A stretch of DNA of 64,000 bases from Rubrivivax sp. (GCA_026125665.1 JAHCKS010000013.1:18455-82454), one strand, 5' to 3'. Shown: positions 1 to 9,616, counted from the first letter of the stretch. Made by a program: numbers and translations. The notes: a model not told the origin generated them from the sequence alone.

Positions 1-123
1 CGCGGCACGGCGCAGCGAATCCGCGGCCGCACGGATGCCACCCACGGCATCGGCCCGGCGCGCCGCGATCGTGGGTCGCCCACGGCTTCTTCGCGAACGC
101 CAAGCGCGGTCACGGGCCTGGGA

Positions 124-609
124 TCAGAAGTCCAGTGCGCCGGGGGCCATCCAGTACAGCCCGCCGACGTAGAAGAGGTAGCGCAGGAACTTGCCGATCG
201 CCATGTAGGCCACGCAGGGCCAGAACGGCAGGCGCAGCCAGCCGGCCACGGCGCACAGCGGGTCGCCGACGATCGGCAACCAGGCCAGCAGGCACGCCGG
301 CGGCCCGAAGCGCTGCAGCCAGGCGAGGGCGCGCGCGTCGTGTGGCGAGTGGCCGGCCACCTTCTCGTAGGCGCGCTCGGCGCCGTAGCCCATCCAGTAG
401 GTGATCGCGCCGCCGGCGGTGTTGCCGGCGGTGGCCACGACCAGCGCCGGCCAGAACAGCTCGGGGTTGAGCTTGACCAGGCCGTAGACCACCGGCACGC
501 TGGCCATCGGCAGCAGCGTCGCGGAGACGAGCGACACCACGAACACGGCGACCAGCCCGACCTTGGGCACGGCCAGCGCCGACAGCAGCGTGTGCACCCA
601 GGCCTCCAT
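124..609 (-). CDS. YqaA-like (DedA/SNARE-associated) membrane protein
   Basis: Integral inner-membrane protein of about 161 residues, close to the usual size of YqaA-type DedA relatives. What is seen: a short amphipathic N-terminus (MEAWVHTLLSAL), several hydrophobic spans, and the glycine-rich stretch VVATAGNTAGGAITYWMG, which is characteristic of this small DedA-like group. The family belongs to the SNARE-associated/DedA superfamily, linked to membrane homeostasis and possibly lipid transport; the substrate of YqaA itself is not established. I chose the ATG at 609 because MEAW begins homologues as I remember them; an in-frame ATG at 636 would add nine residues. It is divergent from dusB and shares a 114-141 bp intergenic region with it. 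Confidence 0.8.
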   Translation of the reverse strand: MEAWVHTLLSALAVPKVGLVAVFVVSLVSATLLPMASVPVVYGLVKLNPELFWPALVVATAGNTAGGAITYWMGYGAERAYEKVAGHSPHDARALAWLQRFGPPACLLAWLPIVGDPLCAVAGWLRLPFWPCVAYMAIGKFLRYLFYVGGLYWMAPGALDF

Positions 610-683
610 GGCGGGGCCGATTATCGGCAGGCCCATGCGTCGACTCCGCGCCTTCGCGGTGCCGCGGGCCCGAGGGCCACGGC

Positions 684-689
684 TATACT
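684..689 (+). promoter_or_regulatory. candidate -10 box for dusB-fis
   Basis: TATACT lies about 60 bp upstream of the dusB start in the divergent yqaA-like/dusB intergenic region. It matches the sigma-70 -10 consensus well, but no convincing -35 hexamer sits 16-18 bp upstream, so this is a weak-to-moderate call. Confidence 0.35.
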
Positions 690-750
690 CGCGCCTCTTT
701 TTTCGGCAGCGGCACCGCTCGACGCGCACGCCGCCGGCCCGCTCCCCGCG

Positions 751-1821
751 ATGCGCCTCGGCCCCCTCATCGGCAGCTTCACGCTGCCCAATCCGTTCTT
801 CGTGGCGCCGATGGCCGGGGTGACGGACCGACCCTTCCGCATGTTGTGCCGGCGCCTGGGTGCCGGACACGCGGTGAGCGAGATGGTGACCAGCAAGCGA
901 GAGCTGTGGGAGTCGCTGAAGACCTCGCGCCGCGCCGACCACGCCGGCGAGCCCGGGCCGGTGGCCGTGCAGATCGCCGGGGTCGAACCGGCCGAGATGG
1001 CCGACGCGGCCCGCTACAACATCGACCGCGGCGCGCAGATCATCGACATCAACATGGGCTGCCCGGCCAAGAAGGTGTGCAACCGCTGGGCCGGCTCGGC
1101 GCTGATGAAGGACGAGCCGCTCGCCGTGCGCATCATCGAGGCGGTGGTCGCCGCCTGCGCGCCGCGCGCCGTGCCGGTGACGCTGAAGATGCGCACCGGC
1201 TGGAGCGCCTCGAGCCCGGGCGGGCGCAACGCGCTGGCGCTGGCCCGCGCCGCCGAGGCCGCGGGCGTGGCGATGGTCGCCGTGCACGGCCGCACGCGCG
1301 AGATGGGCTACGGCGGCGTCGCCGAGCACGAGACGGTGGCGGCGGTCAAGGCGGCGCTGACGATCCCCGTCGTCGCCAACGGCGACATTCACACGCCCGC
1401 GCGCGCGCTCGAGCTGCTGCGCGCCACCGGTGCCGATGCGGTGATGATCGGCCGCGGCGCGATGGGCCGGCCGTGGATCTTCCGCGACCTCGTGCACCTG
1501 CACGAACATGGCTGCCTGCCTCCGCCGCCGGCCACGCGCGACGTGCAGCGCTGGCTGCACGAGCACCTGCTCGACCACTACGCGCTGTACGGCGAACACA
1601 CCGGCGTGCGCAGCGCGCGCAAGCACATCGGCTGGGTGGTGCGCGCGCTGCCCGGCGGCGAGGCCTTCCGCCAGGCGATGAACCGGCTCGAGACCTGCGA
1701 TGCGCAGCTCGCGGCCGTCGACCGCTACTTCGCCGAACTGGCGCAGCGGCACGTGCAGCTGCCCGAAGCGCGTTCCGGTGCCGCCAACGACGAGGGGCCC
1801 GGCTGGGCCGTGGCGGCCTGA
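751..1821 (+). CDS. dusB: tRNA-dihydrouridine synthase DusB
   Basis: FMN- and NADPH-dependent enzyme that reduces specific uridines in the tRNA D-loop to dihydrouridine in the cytoplasm. The 356-residue protein has the FMN-site opening PFFVAPMAGVTDRPFR near residue 15. The block INMGCPAKKV near residue 105 carries the catalytic cysteine region. A phosphate-binding region GADAVMIGRGAMGRPW lies near residue 230, followed by a helical C-terminal tRNA-binding domain. Length and motifs fit the DusB subgroup. The ATG at 751 is used because it starts just before the conserved LGPLIGSFTLPNPFFVAPM segment. It is followed after 61 bp by fis, the classic dusB-fis pair of proteobacteria, so the two are probably co-transcribed. 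Confidence 0.93.
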   Translation: MRLGPLIGSFTLPNPFFVAPMAGVTDRPFRMLCRRLGAGHAVSEMVTSKRELWESLKTSRRADHAGEPGPVAVQIAGVEPAEMADAARYNIDRGAQIIDINMGCPAKKVCNRWAGSALMKDEPLAVRIIEAVVAACAPRAVPVTLKMRTGWSASSPGGRNALALARAAEAAGVAMVAVHGRTREMGYGGVAEHETVAAVKAALTIPVVANGDIHTPARALELLRATGADAVMIGRGAMGRPWIFRDLVHLHEHGCLPPPPATRDVQRWLHEHLLDHYALYGEHTGVRSARKHIGWVVRALPGGEAFRQAMNRLETCDAQLAAVDRYFAELAQRHVQLPEARSGAANDEGPGWAVAA

Positions 1822-1882
1822 CGGGCGCCGCGCTCGCCGGCCGGCCGCATCCGCACGAAGACAACGAAGAGGAGAACTCCCC

Positions 1883-2119
1883 ATGTCCCGCAAGGCGATC
1901 GACGACGCGATGCGTGCCAGCGTCGAGCAGTACCTCAACGACCTGCGCGGCGCCGCTCCGGACGGCCTGCACGATCTGTTCATGGCCGCCGCCGAACGGC
2001 CGCTGCTGGACGTGGTGATGCGCCACGCCGAGGGCAACCAGAGCCGGGCCGCCGAGTGGCTGGGCATCAACCGCAACACGCTGCGGCGCAAGCTGCACGA
2101 CCACCGTCTCGGGCGCTAG
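1883..2119 (+). CDS. fis: Fis family nucleoid-associated DNA-binding protein
   Basis: Small (78 residues) homodimeric DNA-bending protein of the Fis family, acting in nucleoid organisation, rRNA promoter activation and recombination. The C-terminal helix-turn-helix is clear: [20 protein letters not shown] at about residues 52-71. It is slightly shorter than the 98-residue E. coli Fis, lacking most of the N-terminal beta-hairpin arm, as is typical of betaproteobacterial Fis. A purine-rich Shine-Dalgarno (GAGGAGAA at 1869-1876) fixes the ATG. It sits between dusB and purH, the usual gene order in this group. Confidence 0.93.
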   Translation: MSRKAIDDAMRASVEQYLNDLRGAAPDGLHDLFMAAAERPLLDVVMRHAEGNQSRAAEWLGINRNTLRRKLHDHRLGR

Positions 2120-2150
2120 CGCCGACCCCCTTCCCTACAACGCCTGCACC

Positions 2151-3773
2151 GTGCCTGTCCACCCCCGCACCGCCCTGCTCTCCGTCTCCGACAAGACCGG
2201 CATCGTCGAGCTCGCCCGGGCGCTGCACGCGGCCGGCGTGCGGCTGCTCTCCACGGGCGGCACGTCGCGCCTGCTCGCCGACGCCGGCCTGCCCGTCACC
2301 GAGGTGGCCGAGGTCACCGGTTTCCCGGAGATGCTCGACGGCCGCGTGAAGACGCTGCACCCGCGCGTGCACGGCGGCCTGCTGGCGCGACGCGACCTGC
2401 CCGAGCACATGGCGGCGCTGGCCGAGCACGGCATCGCGCCGATCGACCTGCTGGTGGTCAACCTCTACCCGTTCGCGCAGGCCACCGCGCGCGAGGGATG
2501 CACCTTCGACGAGGCGATCGAGAACATCGACATCGGCGGCCCGGCGATGCTGCGCGCCGCGGCGAAGAACTGGGCGCACGTCGCGGTGCTCGTCGACCCC
2601 GCCGACTACGCCGGCGTGCTGGCCGAGGTGCAGGGCGAGGGCGTCACGCGTGCCACGCGCTTCCGCCTGGCGCGCAAGGTGTTCGCGCACACCGCCGCCT
2701 ACGACGGCATGATCACCAACTACCTGACGGCGCTCGAGCCCGGCGCCGAGCTGGCGCCCGAGGGCGTGCCGGTGCGCACGCCGTTCCCCGCCGTGCTCTC
2801 GCTGCAGCTCGCGCGCGTGCAGGAGATGCGCTACGGCGAGAACCCGCACCAGGGCGCCGCCTTCTACCGCGACGTGCTGCCGGCGCCGCCGGCGGCAGCG
2901 GGCGGCCTGCTCGCAAGCTACGTTCAGCACCAGGGCAAGGCGCTCAGCTTCAACAACATCGCCGATGCCGACGCGGCGTGGGAATGCGTCAAGAGCTTCG
3001 GCGAGCGGCCGGCGTGTGTGATCGTGAAGCACGCCAACCCGTGCGGCGTGGCCGTTGGCGCCACGCCGGCCGAGGCCTACGCGAAGGCCTGGAAGACCGA
3101 TCCCACGTCGGCCTACGGCGGCATCGTCGCCTTCAACCGCGAGGTCGACGCCGCCACGGCCGAGGCGATGCAGGCCACGAAGCAGTTCGTCGAGGTGCTC
3201 GTCGCGCCCGGTTTCTCGGCCGAGGCGCGCGCCTTCTTCGCCGCCAAGGCGAACCTGCGGCTGCTCGAGGTGCCGCTGGAAGGCGCCGCTGCCGCGTCGT
3301 CGACCAACGCCTTCGACTTCAAGCGCGTCGGCGGCGGCCTGCTCGTGCAGGCGGCCGACGCGAAGAACGTCGCGGCCGCCGAGCTGCGCGTGGTGACGAA
3401 GCTCGCACCGACGCCGGCGCAGCTCGCCGACCTGCTGTTCACCTGGAAGGTGGCCAAGTTCGTCAAGAGCAACGCCATCGTCTTCGGCGCCGGCGGCGCG
3501 ACGCTGGGCATCGGCGCCGGCCAGATGAGCCGCGTCGACAGCGCGCGCATCGCCTCGATCAAGGCCGGCCAGGCCGGCCTCGCGCTGGCCGGCTCGGCGG
3601 TGGCGAGCGACGCCTTCTTTCCGTTCCGCGACGGGCTGGACGTCGTCGTCGATCAGGGCGCGGCGTGTGTCATCCAGCCGGGCGGCAGCCTGCGCGACGA
3701 CGAGGTGATCGCCGCGGCCGACGAGCAAGGCGTGGCGATGGTGTTCACCGGCACGCGGCACTTCCGGCACTAG
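2151..3773 (+). CDS. purH: bifunctional AICAR transformylase/IMP cyclohydrolase PurH
   Basis: Catalyses the last two steps of de novo purine synthesis: formylation of AICAR using 10-formyl-THF, and ring closure to IMP. The 540-residue protein matches family length. The N-terminal IMP cyclohydrolase domain (about 1-200) begins with [19 protein letters not shown] and contains the STGGT and [11 protein letters not shown] segments. The C-terminal AICARFT domain shows the catalytic [11 protein letters not shown] motif (about residue 292) and ends TGTRHFRH. The start is the GTG at 2151; no ATG fits before the first conserved residues. It lies 31 bp after fis, so it is probably in the dusB-fis-purH transcript. 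Confidence 0.95.
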   Translation: MPVHPRTALLSVSDKTGIVELARALHAAGVRLLSTGGTSRLLADAGLPVTEVAEVTGFPEMLDGRVKTLHPRVHGGLLARRDLPEHMAALAEHGIAPIDLLVVNLYPFAQATAREGCTFDEAIENIDIGGPAMLRAAAKNWAHVAVLVDPADYAGVLAEVQGEGVTRATRFRLARKVFAHTAAYDGMITNYLTALEPGAELAPEGVPVRTPFPAVLSLQLARVQEMRYGENPHQGAAFYRDVLPAPPAAAGGLLASYVQHQGKALSFNNIADADAAWECVKSFGERPACVIVKHANPCGVAVGATPAEAYAKAWKTDPTSAYGGIVAFNREVDAATAEAMQATKQFVEVLVAPGFSAEARAFFAAKANLRLLEVPLEGAAAASSTNAFDFKRVGGGLLVQAADAKNVAAAELRVVTKLAPTPAQLADLLFTWKVAKFVKSNAIVFGAGGATLGIGAGQMSRVDSARIASIKAGQAGLALAGSAVASDAFFPFRDGLDVVVDQGAACVIQPGGSLRDDEVIAAADEQGVAMVFTGTRHFRH

Positions 3774-4102
3774 AGCCCGCCGGCCACTCGGAGCCGCGGT
3801 GCGGCCGCGGCCGGCAGATCCGCTGGGAAGTGCGGAGGTTTCCGCTCAAGTTGGCCGCGGACCACGCCGATACACGACTACTGCCGCGTTGCCGGCCGGT
3901 GGCGTGGACTTCACGCTGCGATGGCTGGTGCCGGTTTCCAATCCGAGGGGGGCCGTCAAGCCCGCCAGGCACGACTCATGCACTCGCAGCCAAGAAGTAC
4001 CGCGACATCGGCCACCGAACCGCCACGAGTCCTGTCGGTACGGGCTCGCCATCGGGTGATGGTCCCGCCTGCCGTGCCGGGGGCTCGGTGACGCGCGACA
4101 CC
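3774..4102. other. 329-bp intergenic stretch purH / GGDEF-EAL gene
   Basis: No gene, RNA or clear terminator recognised. The reading frame of the downstream gene stays open through it, but the encoded sequence looks non-native and lacks the response-regulator start. The promoter of the c-di-GMP gene is expected here. Confidence 0.4.
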
Positions 4103-6400
4103 ATGGTGCACTCTGCTGGCGGTACGGGGGAGGTGCCCGGCGCGGCCGCGCGGGCTGCGCCCGCGGCCGCACGGCGGCCGCATGTACTGGTCGTGGACGA
4201 CGACGACAACGTCCGGCAGTTCGCCCGTGCCGCGCTGTCCGCAGCAGGGTTCGCCATCAGCGAGGCCAGCGACGGATGGGCGGCACTCGCAGCGATCCGC
4301 CGCCAAGGCATGCCCGATCTCGTGCTGCTCGACGTCAGCATGCCGACGATGGACGGTCTCGTCACCTGCGCCGAGTTGCGTCGGCTTCCCGGCGGAGACA
4401 GCGTGCCGGTCGTCGCGATGACGGGCCCGGGCGACACGCGGTCGATCGAGCGCGCTTTCGCGGCAGGCGCCACCGACTTCGTCCCCAAGCCCATCGAGTG
4501 GGTGGTGTTGCCGCATCGGGTGCGCTGCACTCTGCGCGCAAGCGCTGCCATCAGCAAGCTGCAGCGCAACGAGCGCCGGCTATCGAACGCGCAGCGGATC
4601 GGCGAGATGGGCGACTGGGAGTGGAACGTGCGCGAGGGCCGCGTCAGCTCGTCCGAGCAGGCCTGGCGCATCTTCGGTCACGCTGGCGCACCGCGGTCGT
4701 TGACGCCCGCCCAGTTCTTTGCCGCCGTGCACGCCGACGACGCGCAGCGAGTGAGCCAGGCCTTCGACGACGCCGTGGCGCACTGCAAGGGGTTTGCCGT
4801 CGACTATCGGCTGCAACTCGCTGGCGGCGTGCGCCACGTGCAGCAGCAGGTGGAGGTGGCGGCAAGGGGCCCCGACGGGCGCGCTTTGCGCCTCGCAGGC
4901 GTCGTGCACGACATCACGCGGCGCAAGGACGACGAGGAGCAGATCCGCCGCCTTGCCTACTACGACCCGCTGACCGGCCTGCCGAACCGGCTGCTCTTCG
5001 CCGAACGGCTGGAACGGGCGATGGCACAGGCCAAGCGTCACGGCCGGCGCCTGGCGATCCTGTTTGTCGACCTCGACAACTTCAAGCGCGTCAACGACAC
5101 GCTCGGCCATCGCGCCGGCGACGAGCTGCTGCGCAACGCGAGCGCGCGCCTGGCGAGCTCGCTGCGCACGCACGACGCCGTCATGCGCGCAGGCGGCGAT
5201 GGCAACACGGACTTCACCGACTTTGCCTCGCTTGCCCAGGTCGAGGCGATGGCGCGCGGGCTGCCGCGGCCGCCCAAAGCGGAACAGGATATCGCCCGCC
5301 TGGGCGGCGACGAGTTCATCGTGTTGCTTACGGACGTCGAGTCGCCGAACGATGTCGTTCAGGTCGCGCAGCGCCTCGTGCAAACGCTGGCCGAGCCGAT
5401 CGTCGTGCAGGGCACCGAGGTCTTCGTCGGCGGCAGCATCGGCATCGCCGTCTACCCCGAGGACGGCGGCGACATCGACACGCTGCTGATGAACGCCGAC
5501 ACCGCGATGTACCGCGCCAAGGCGGCCGGGCGCGGCGGCTTCCAGCTCTACGACCGCTCGATGAACGCTCGGGCGCTCGACCGCCTGCACATGGAGACGC
5601 GGCTGCGCCGGGCGCTCGAGCGCGACGAGTTCGTGCTGCACTACCAGCCGCGCGTGGACGTCGTCAGCGGCTGCATCGTCGGCGCCGAGGCGCTGATCCG
5701 CTGGCAGCACCCCGAGCGCGGCCTGCTGCTGCCGGCCGAGTTCATCCCGCTGGTCGAGGACGCGGGGCTCGTGGTGCCGATCGGTGAGTGGGCGATCGAG
5801 ACGGTGTGCCGGCAAAGCGCCGCCTGGCGGGCGGCCGGCCTGAGCCCGGTGCCGGTGGCGGTGAACCTGGCGGCCACGCACCTGCGCGAGCGTGGCCTGC
5901 CGGCGCTCGTGGCCCGGGCCCTGGCCAGGCACGGCGTTCCGGCGCGGGGCCTGGAGATCGAGGTCACCGAGTCGATCCTGCTGGCCGACCCCGAGCTCTC
6001 GGTGAGCATCGCGCAGCAACTGGCGGCGATGGGCGTGGAGCTGTCGATCGACGACTTCGGCACCGGGTACTCGTCGATGAGCTATCTGAAGAAGCTGCCG
6101 ATCGCGGCGTTGAAGATCGACCGCTCGTTCGTGCGCGACCTGGAGAGCGACCCCGACGACGCGGCCATCGTCAGCGCCATCGTCGCGCTGGCGCACAGCC
6201 TGAAGCTCAAGGTCGTGGCCGAGGGCGTGGAGACGGCGGCGCAGCTGGCGTTCCTGCAGTCGGTGCGCTGCGACGAGTACCAGGGTTTCCTCACCAGCCG
6301 CGCCGTCGGCGTGGCCGAGTTCGAGCGCCTGCTGCGCCGGCGCGCGCAGATCGAGGGCCTGCTCACCGACCAGGGTGCACGCGCGCCGCTGGTGCTGTGA
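4103..6400 (+). CDS. response regulator with PAS, GGDEF and EAL domains (c-di-GMP turnover)
   Basis: Cytoplasmic 765-residue signalling protein. Domain order: receiver domain (about 27-150; acidic pocket D32-D34, phospho-acceptor D77 in LVLLDVSMP, conserved K in PKPIEW); PAS domain with PAC tail (about 165-285, ending VVHDITRRK); GGDEF domain (about 290-490); EAL domain (about 505-755). The GGDEF signature is intact at 401-405 and EAL at 529-531. EAL catalytic blocks EVTES, IDDFGTGYSSMSYLKKLP, KIDRSFV and AEGVET are present, so both cyclase and phosphodiesterase activity are possible. Oddity: about 36 residues are inserted inside the GGDEF domain. An RxxD (R355-D358) with a vestigial GGD (364-366) precedes the insert, and the true GGDEF follows it. 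The next gene, a PilZ effector, is translationally coupled. Confidence 0.9.
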   Translation: MVHSAGGTGEVPGAAARAAPAAARRPHVLVVDDDDNVRQFARAALSAAGFAISEASDGWAALAAIRRQGMPDLVLLDVSMPTMDGLVTCAELRRLPGGDSVPVVAMTGPGDTRSIERAFAAGATDFVPKPIEWVVLPHRVRCTLRASAAISKLQRNERRLSNAQRIGEMGDWEWNVREGRVSSSEQAWRIFGHAGAPRSLTPAQFFAAVHADDAQRVSQAFDDAVAHCKGFAVDYRLQLAGGVRHVQQQVEVAARGPDGRALRLAGVVHDITRRKDDEEQIRRLAYYDPLTGLPNRLLFAERLERAMAQAKRHGRRLAILFVDLDNFKRVNDTLGHRAGDELLRNASARLASSLRTHDAVMRAGGDGNTDFTDFASLAQVEAMARGLPRPPKAEQDIARLGGDEFIVLLTDVESPNDVVQVAQRLVQTLAEPIVVQGTEVFVGGSIGIAVYPEDGGDIDTLLMNADTAMYRAKAAGRGGFQLYDRSMNARALDRLHMETRLRRALERDEFVLHYQPRVDVVSGCIVGAEALIRWQHPERGLLLPAEFIPLVEDAGLVVPIGEWAIETVCRQSAAWRAAGLSPVPVAVNLAATHLRERGLPALVARALARHGVPARGLEIEVTESILLADPELSVSIAQQLAAMGVELSIDDFGTGYSSMSYLKKLPIAALKIDRSFVRDLESDPDDAAIVSAIVALAHSLKLKVVAEGVETAAQLAFLQSVRCDEYQGFLTSRAVGVAEFERLLRRRAQIEGLLTDQGARAPLVL

Positions 6401-6408
6401 AGGCGGAC

Positions 6409-7206
6409 ATGAGCGCGGCGCAGGCCCTGCTGGCCGAGATCGAGGACCCGCTGCAGGCCGCCGGCTGGCGTGTCAGCCGGCCCGACGACGAAGGCATGCT
6501 GCACGCCGACGTGCTGCGCGAGCTGTGCGACCGGGCGCTGCCGCTGCACGTGGGCGGCATCGGCCGGCGCGGCGTGGCGGCGACGCTTTCGGTGGTGGAC
6601 GAGCTGCAGCAGCAGCTCGTGCTCGCCTGCCACGCCGACGGCATCGCCATCGCGCGGGCGTTGCAGGCGCGGCCGCTGTGGGCGGCGGCGCTGCTGCAGG
6701 GGCTGCGCGTGCAGTTCGCGCTCGCCGCGGCCTGCGCCGTGCGCGAGGGTTCCGGCACGGCCGCCGAGGCCGCCCGCCGCGGCGAACGGTTCCTCATCCG
6801 CACGCGCTGGCCGGGCGAGATCTACCGCACGTCGCGCCGCCGCGCCGCGCGCCTGAGGCCTGCGCGCGCGGAGCCGTCGCGTTCGCCGGTGGCGCGGCTG
6901 ACGCACGGCAGCGTGCTCGTCAGCGCGCGCAACCTGCCGGTGCTGGACATCAGCGAGCTGGGCTGCGCGCTCAGGCTGCCGGGCGGCATGCTGCCGCCGG
7001 CCCAGGGCACGCTGCTGCCCTGCGTCGAGGTGGACCTCGACGACGAGCACGGCTTCGTCACCGACGTCGTCGTCTCGCACGTCGCGCCGCTCGGCCGCGC
7101 GGGGCACCGCGTGGGTTGCCAGTGGCAGGGCCTGGGCGGCGCGGCGCAGCTGATGCTCCGTCGCTGGCTGGCCGAGGCCGCGCAGCCGGCGCCGGCCGTC
7201 GCCTGA
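6409..7206 (+). CDS. PilZ domain protein, flagellar-brake (YcgR)-like
   Basis: A 265-residue soluble protein with the two-part architecture of YcgR-type c-di-GMP effectors: an N-terminal beta-rich domain (about 35-130) and a C-terminal PilZ domain. The c-di-GMP-binding signatures are seen: RTSRR (RxxxR, residues 140-144) and DISELG (DxSxxG, residues 180-185). Such proteins bind c-di-GMP and slow the flagellar motor or alter other surface processes; which one applies here cannot be told. A GTG at 6397 overlaps the upstream stop codon (GTGA) and would add four residues; the ATG at 6409 is given. Coupling to the GGDEF/EAL gene suggests enzyme and receptor act together. Confidence 0.8.
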   Translation: MSAAQALLAEIEDPLQAAGWRVSRPDDEGMLHADVLRELCDRALPLHVGGIGRRGVAATLSVVDELQQQLVLACHADGIAIARALQARPLWAAALLQGLRVQFALAAACAVREGSGTAAEAARRGERFLIRTRWPGEIYRTSRRRAARLRPARAEPSRSPVARLTHGSVLVSARNLPVLDISELGCALRLPGGMLPPAQGTLLPCVEVDLDDEHGFVTDVVVSHVAPLGRAGHRVGCQWQGLGGAAQLMLRRWLAEAAQPAPAVA

Positions 7207-7294
7207 GGCCGCCGCGCGCCCGGGACCGCCGCGGCCGGGGCCACCGCGGGCGCGGCGGCGCAGGCCCGCACGGCCCGTGCAATAGCATCGCCAC

Positions 7295-7939
7295 ATGTCG
7301 CTGGCCACCTTCATGGGCATGCTGCTCGCGTTCATCGCGCGCCTCGTCACCGGGGCCCAGGGCCACTGGCGCGGCTGCCCGCCGAAGGCCGAACAGCGCA
7401 TCTACTTCGCCAACCACCAGAGCCACCTCGACTGGGTGCTGATCTGGGCCGCGCTGCCGCACGACCTGCGCGCCGCCACGCGGCCGATCGCGGCGCGTGA
7501 CTACTGGACGAAGACGCCGTTCCGGCAGTGGCTGACGAGCCAGGTGTTCCACGCCGTGTACGTGGCACGCACGCGCACGAAGGGCGCCGACGCGCCGGGC
7601 GGCGCCGACGAGGACCCGCTCGAGCCGCTCGTGGAGGCGCTGCGCTCGGGTGATTCGCTCGTCATCTTTCCCGAGGGCACGCGCAGCGCCATGGGCGAGC
7701 CGCTGCCGTTCAAGAGTGGCCTCTATCACCTTGCGCAGCAGTTCCCGCAGGTGCCGCTGGTGCCGGCGTGGATCGACAACGTGCAGCGCGTCATGCCCAA
7801 GGGCGAGGTGGTGCCGGTGCCGATCCTGTGCACGGTGACCTTCGGTGCGCCGATCCTGCTCGCGCCGGGCGAGGACAAGGCCGGCTTCCTCGAGCGCGCG
7901 CGCGCCGCCGTGCTGGCCGAGCGGCCGCGCGTGGCCTGA
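7295..7939 (+). CDS. 1-acyl-sn-glycerol-3-phosphate acyltransferase family protein (PlsC-like)
   Basis: Membrane-associated acyltransferase of 214 residues that probably acylates lysophospholipids. The family motifs are visible: motif I NHQSHLDW (H-x4-D catalytic pair, about residues 40-47) and motif III FPEGTRS (about 126-132), plus the later VPLVPAWI block. It is shorter than typical PlsC (about 245 residues) and lacks a long N-terminal membrane segment. It resembles the acyltransferases often paired with a CdsA-like cytidylyltransferase, and that gene follows after 30 bp. Together they suggest a small phospholipid-modification operon. Confidence 0.85.
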   Translation: MSLATFMGMLLAFIARLVTGAQGHWRGCPPKAEQRIYFANHQSHLDWVLIWAALPHDLRAATRPIAARDYWTKTPFRQWLTSQVFHAVYVARTRTKGADAPGGADEDPLEPLVEALRSGDSLVIFPEGTRSAMGEPLPFKSGLYHLAQQFPQVPLVPAWIDNVQRVMPKGEVVPVPILCTVTFGAPILLAPGEDKAGFLERARAAVLAERPRVA

Positions 7940-7969
7940 AGCAGCGGGCCGCGGCGCAGCACGCCAGGC

Positions 7970-8938
7970 ATGGAAGAGCTGCGCCGCCTCGACGCCGCCG
8001 GCCAGGTGGCGCTGCTCTTCGTCGGCATGTTCGGGCTGCTGGCACTCGCCAGCATCGCGGTGGCGCTGCGCTCGCTGCGGCCGGTGGCCGACGAGGGCGC
8101 ACGCGAACGCCGCACGATGCTGCAGCGCGACCTGCGCGCGTTGTGGGTCGGCGCGCTCGTGTTCTGGCTGGCGTGGATCGCCGGGCCGGTGGGCGCGACG
8201 CTGGCCTTCGGCGTCTTCTCGTTCCTCGCGCTGCGCGAGTTCATCACGCTCGTGCACACGCGGCGTGCCGACCACCGCGGGCTCATCCTCGCGTTCTTCG
8301 CCATCCTGCCGCTGCAGTACGTGCTGGTGGGGCTGCGGCGCTTCGACCTCTTCAGCGTCTTCGTGCCGGTGTACGCCTTCCTCGCCATCCCGGTGGCCAG
8401 CGCGCTCGCCGGCGACCCCGAACGCTTCCTCGAGCGCAACGCCAAGATCCAGTGGGGCATCATGGTGTGCGTGTTCGGCCTGTCGCACGCCCCGGCGCTG
8501 CTGCTGCTGGAGTTCCAGGGCTACGAGGGGCGTGGTGCCTTCCTCGTGTTCTTCCTCGTCGTCGTGGTGGCGGCGGCGCAGCTCGTGCAGGCGCTGGCCA
8601 GCCGCAGCCTGCGGCGGCGGCCGCTGGCGCGGCAGATCGACCGCAGCTTCTCGCTGCGCGCCTTCGCGCTGGGCGTGGCGGCCGCGGCGGCGGTGGGGGC
8701 GGGGCTGTTCTGGATCACGCCGGTGGACGCGATGCGCGCCGCGGTGATGGCGGCGGTGGCCGGCGGCTCGGGCACGCTCGGCGAGTTCGTGATGCGCGCG
8801 CTGAAGAAGGACGCCGGCGTGCGCTGGTGGGGCAACCGCAGCTCGGTCACCGGCGCCGTGGGGCTGCTCGACCGCATCGCGCCGCTGTGCTTCGGCGCGC
8901 CGGTGTTCTTCCATTCGGTGCGCTGGTACTTCGTCTGA
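7970..8938 (+). CDS. phosphatidate cytidylyltransferase (CdsA family)
   Basis: Polytopic inner-membrane enzyme of 322 residues predicted to make CDP-diacylglycerol from CTP and phosphatidic acid. About eight hydrophobic spans are visible. The C-terminal CdsA-type signature is recognisable though diverged: [14 protein letters not shown] followed by [11 protein letters not shown], containing the Lys-Lys-Asp and Asp-Arg residues expected at the active site. This divergent group is commonly found next to a PlsC-like acyltransferase, as here, and may be a second copy alongside the main cdsA of the lpp/dxr region. Ends 13 bp before ruvC. Confidence 0.82.
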   Translation: MEELRRLDAAGQVALLFVGMFGLLALASIAVALRSLRPVADEGARERRTMLQRDLRALWVGALVFWLAWIAGPVGATLAFGVFSFLALREFITLVHTRRADHRGLILAFFAILPLQYVLVGLRRFDLFSVFVPVYAFLAIPVASALAGDPERFLERNAKIQWGIMVCVFGLSHAPALLLLEFQGYEGRGAFLVFFLVVVVAAAQLVQALASRSLRRRPLARQIDRSFSLRAFALGVAAAAAVGAGLFWITPVDAMRAAVMAAVAGGSGTLGEFVMRALKKDAGVRWWGNRSSVTGAVGLLDRIAPLCFGAPVFFHSVRWYFV

Positions 8939-8951
8939 GGCGCGGCGGGCC

Positions 8952-9500
8952 ATGCGCATCCTCGGCATCGACCCCGGCCTGCAGAGGACGGGCTTCGGCG
9001 TCATCGAAGCCCGCGGCGCGCGGCTCGTCTATGTCGCCAGCGGCACCATCAGCACCGCCGACGCGCCGCGCGGCGAGCTGCCGCGGCGGCTGAAGATCAT
9101 CTTCGAGGGCGTGTGCGAGGTCGTCGAGCGCTACGCGCCCGACTGCGCCGCCACCGAGATCGTGTTCGTCAACGTCAACCCGCAGAGCACGCTGCTGCTC
9201 GGCCAGGCACGCGGCGCGGCGCTGGCGGGCCTCGTGCGCGGCGACCTGCCGGTGGCCGAGTACACGGCGCTGCAGATGAAGAAGGCCGTCGTCGGCCACG
9301 GCCTGGCCAACAAGGCGCAGGTGCAGGAGATGGTGCGGCGGCTGCTGGCGCTGCCCGGGCTGCCGGGCAAGGACGCCGCCGATGCGCTGGGCCTGGCGAT
9401 CGCGCACGCGCATGCGGCGGCGTCGCTGGCGGCGGTGCGCGGCGCCGCGGCGCTGGCGCCGCGCACCGCGGCGCAGTACCGCAAGGGGCGCGTGGTTTGA
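8952..9500 (+). CDS. ruvC: crossover junction endodeoxyribonuclease RuvC
   Basis: Holliday-junction resolvase of 182 residues, acting as a dimer with RuvAB in recombinational repair. The start [17 protein letters not shown] carries the first catalytic Asp (D7). [21 protein letters not shown] supplies the catalytic Glu and the DNA-contacting loop. [14 protein letters not shown] supplies the last two acidic residues. Length is within the family range. Unusually, ruvA and ruvB do not follow; the next 500 bp hold a palindromic repeat and then an unrelated hydrolase. Confidence 0.95.
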   Translation: MRILGIDPGLQRTGFGVIEARGARLVYVASGTISTADAPRGELPRRLKIIFEGVCEVVERYAPDCAATEIVFVNVNPQSTLLLGQARGAALAGLVRGDLPVAEYTALQMKKAVVGHGLANKAQVQEMVRRLLALPGLPGKDAADALGLAIAHAHAAASLAAVRGAAALAPRTAAQYRKGRVV

Positions 9501-9616
9501 TGCGACGTCGCGTTTCGCGCTTGAGTGGCTGAAGCTCGAGGTGGCATTACCGTTGGCGACCCAGCGGCCTTGCCGGCAACGCTGGTGGTACTCGATCGAA
9601 GACAGTCCACGTGTCC

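Noticed and set aside
124-2091. 655-codon minus-strand open frame spanning dusB and fis
   Set aside because: Only its last 161 codons resemble a protein (YqaA-like). The remainder is antisense to dusB and fis, with His/Arg/Ala-rich composition.
2498-4102. Very long plus-strand open frame leading into the GGDEF/EAL gene, overlapping purH in another frame
   Set aside because: The translation is Arg/Ala/Gly-rich and without domains; purH in the other frame is clearly real. Long stop-free frames are expected at this GC content.
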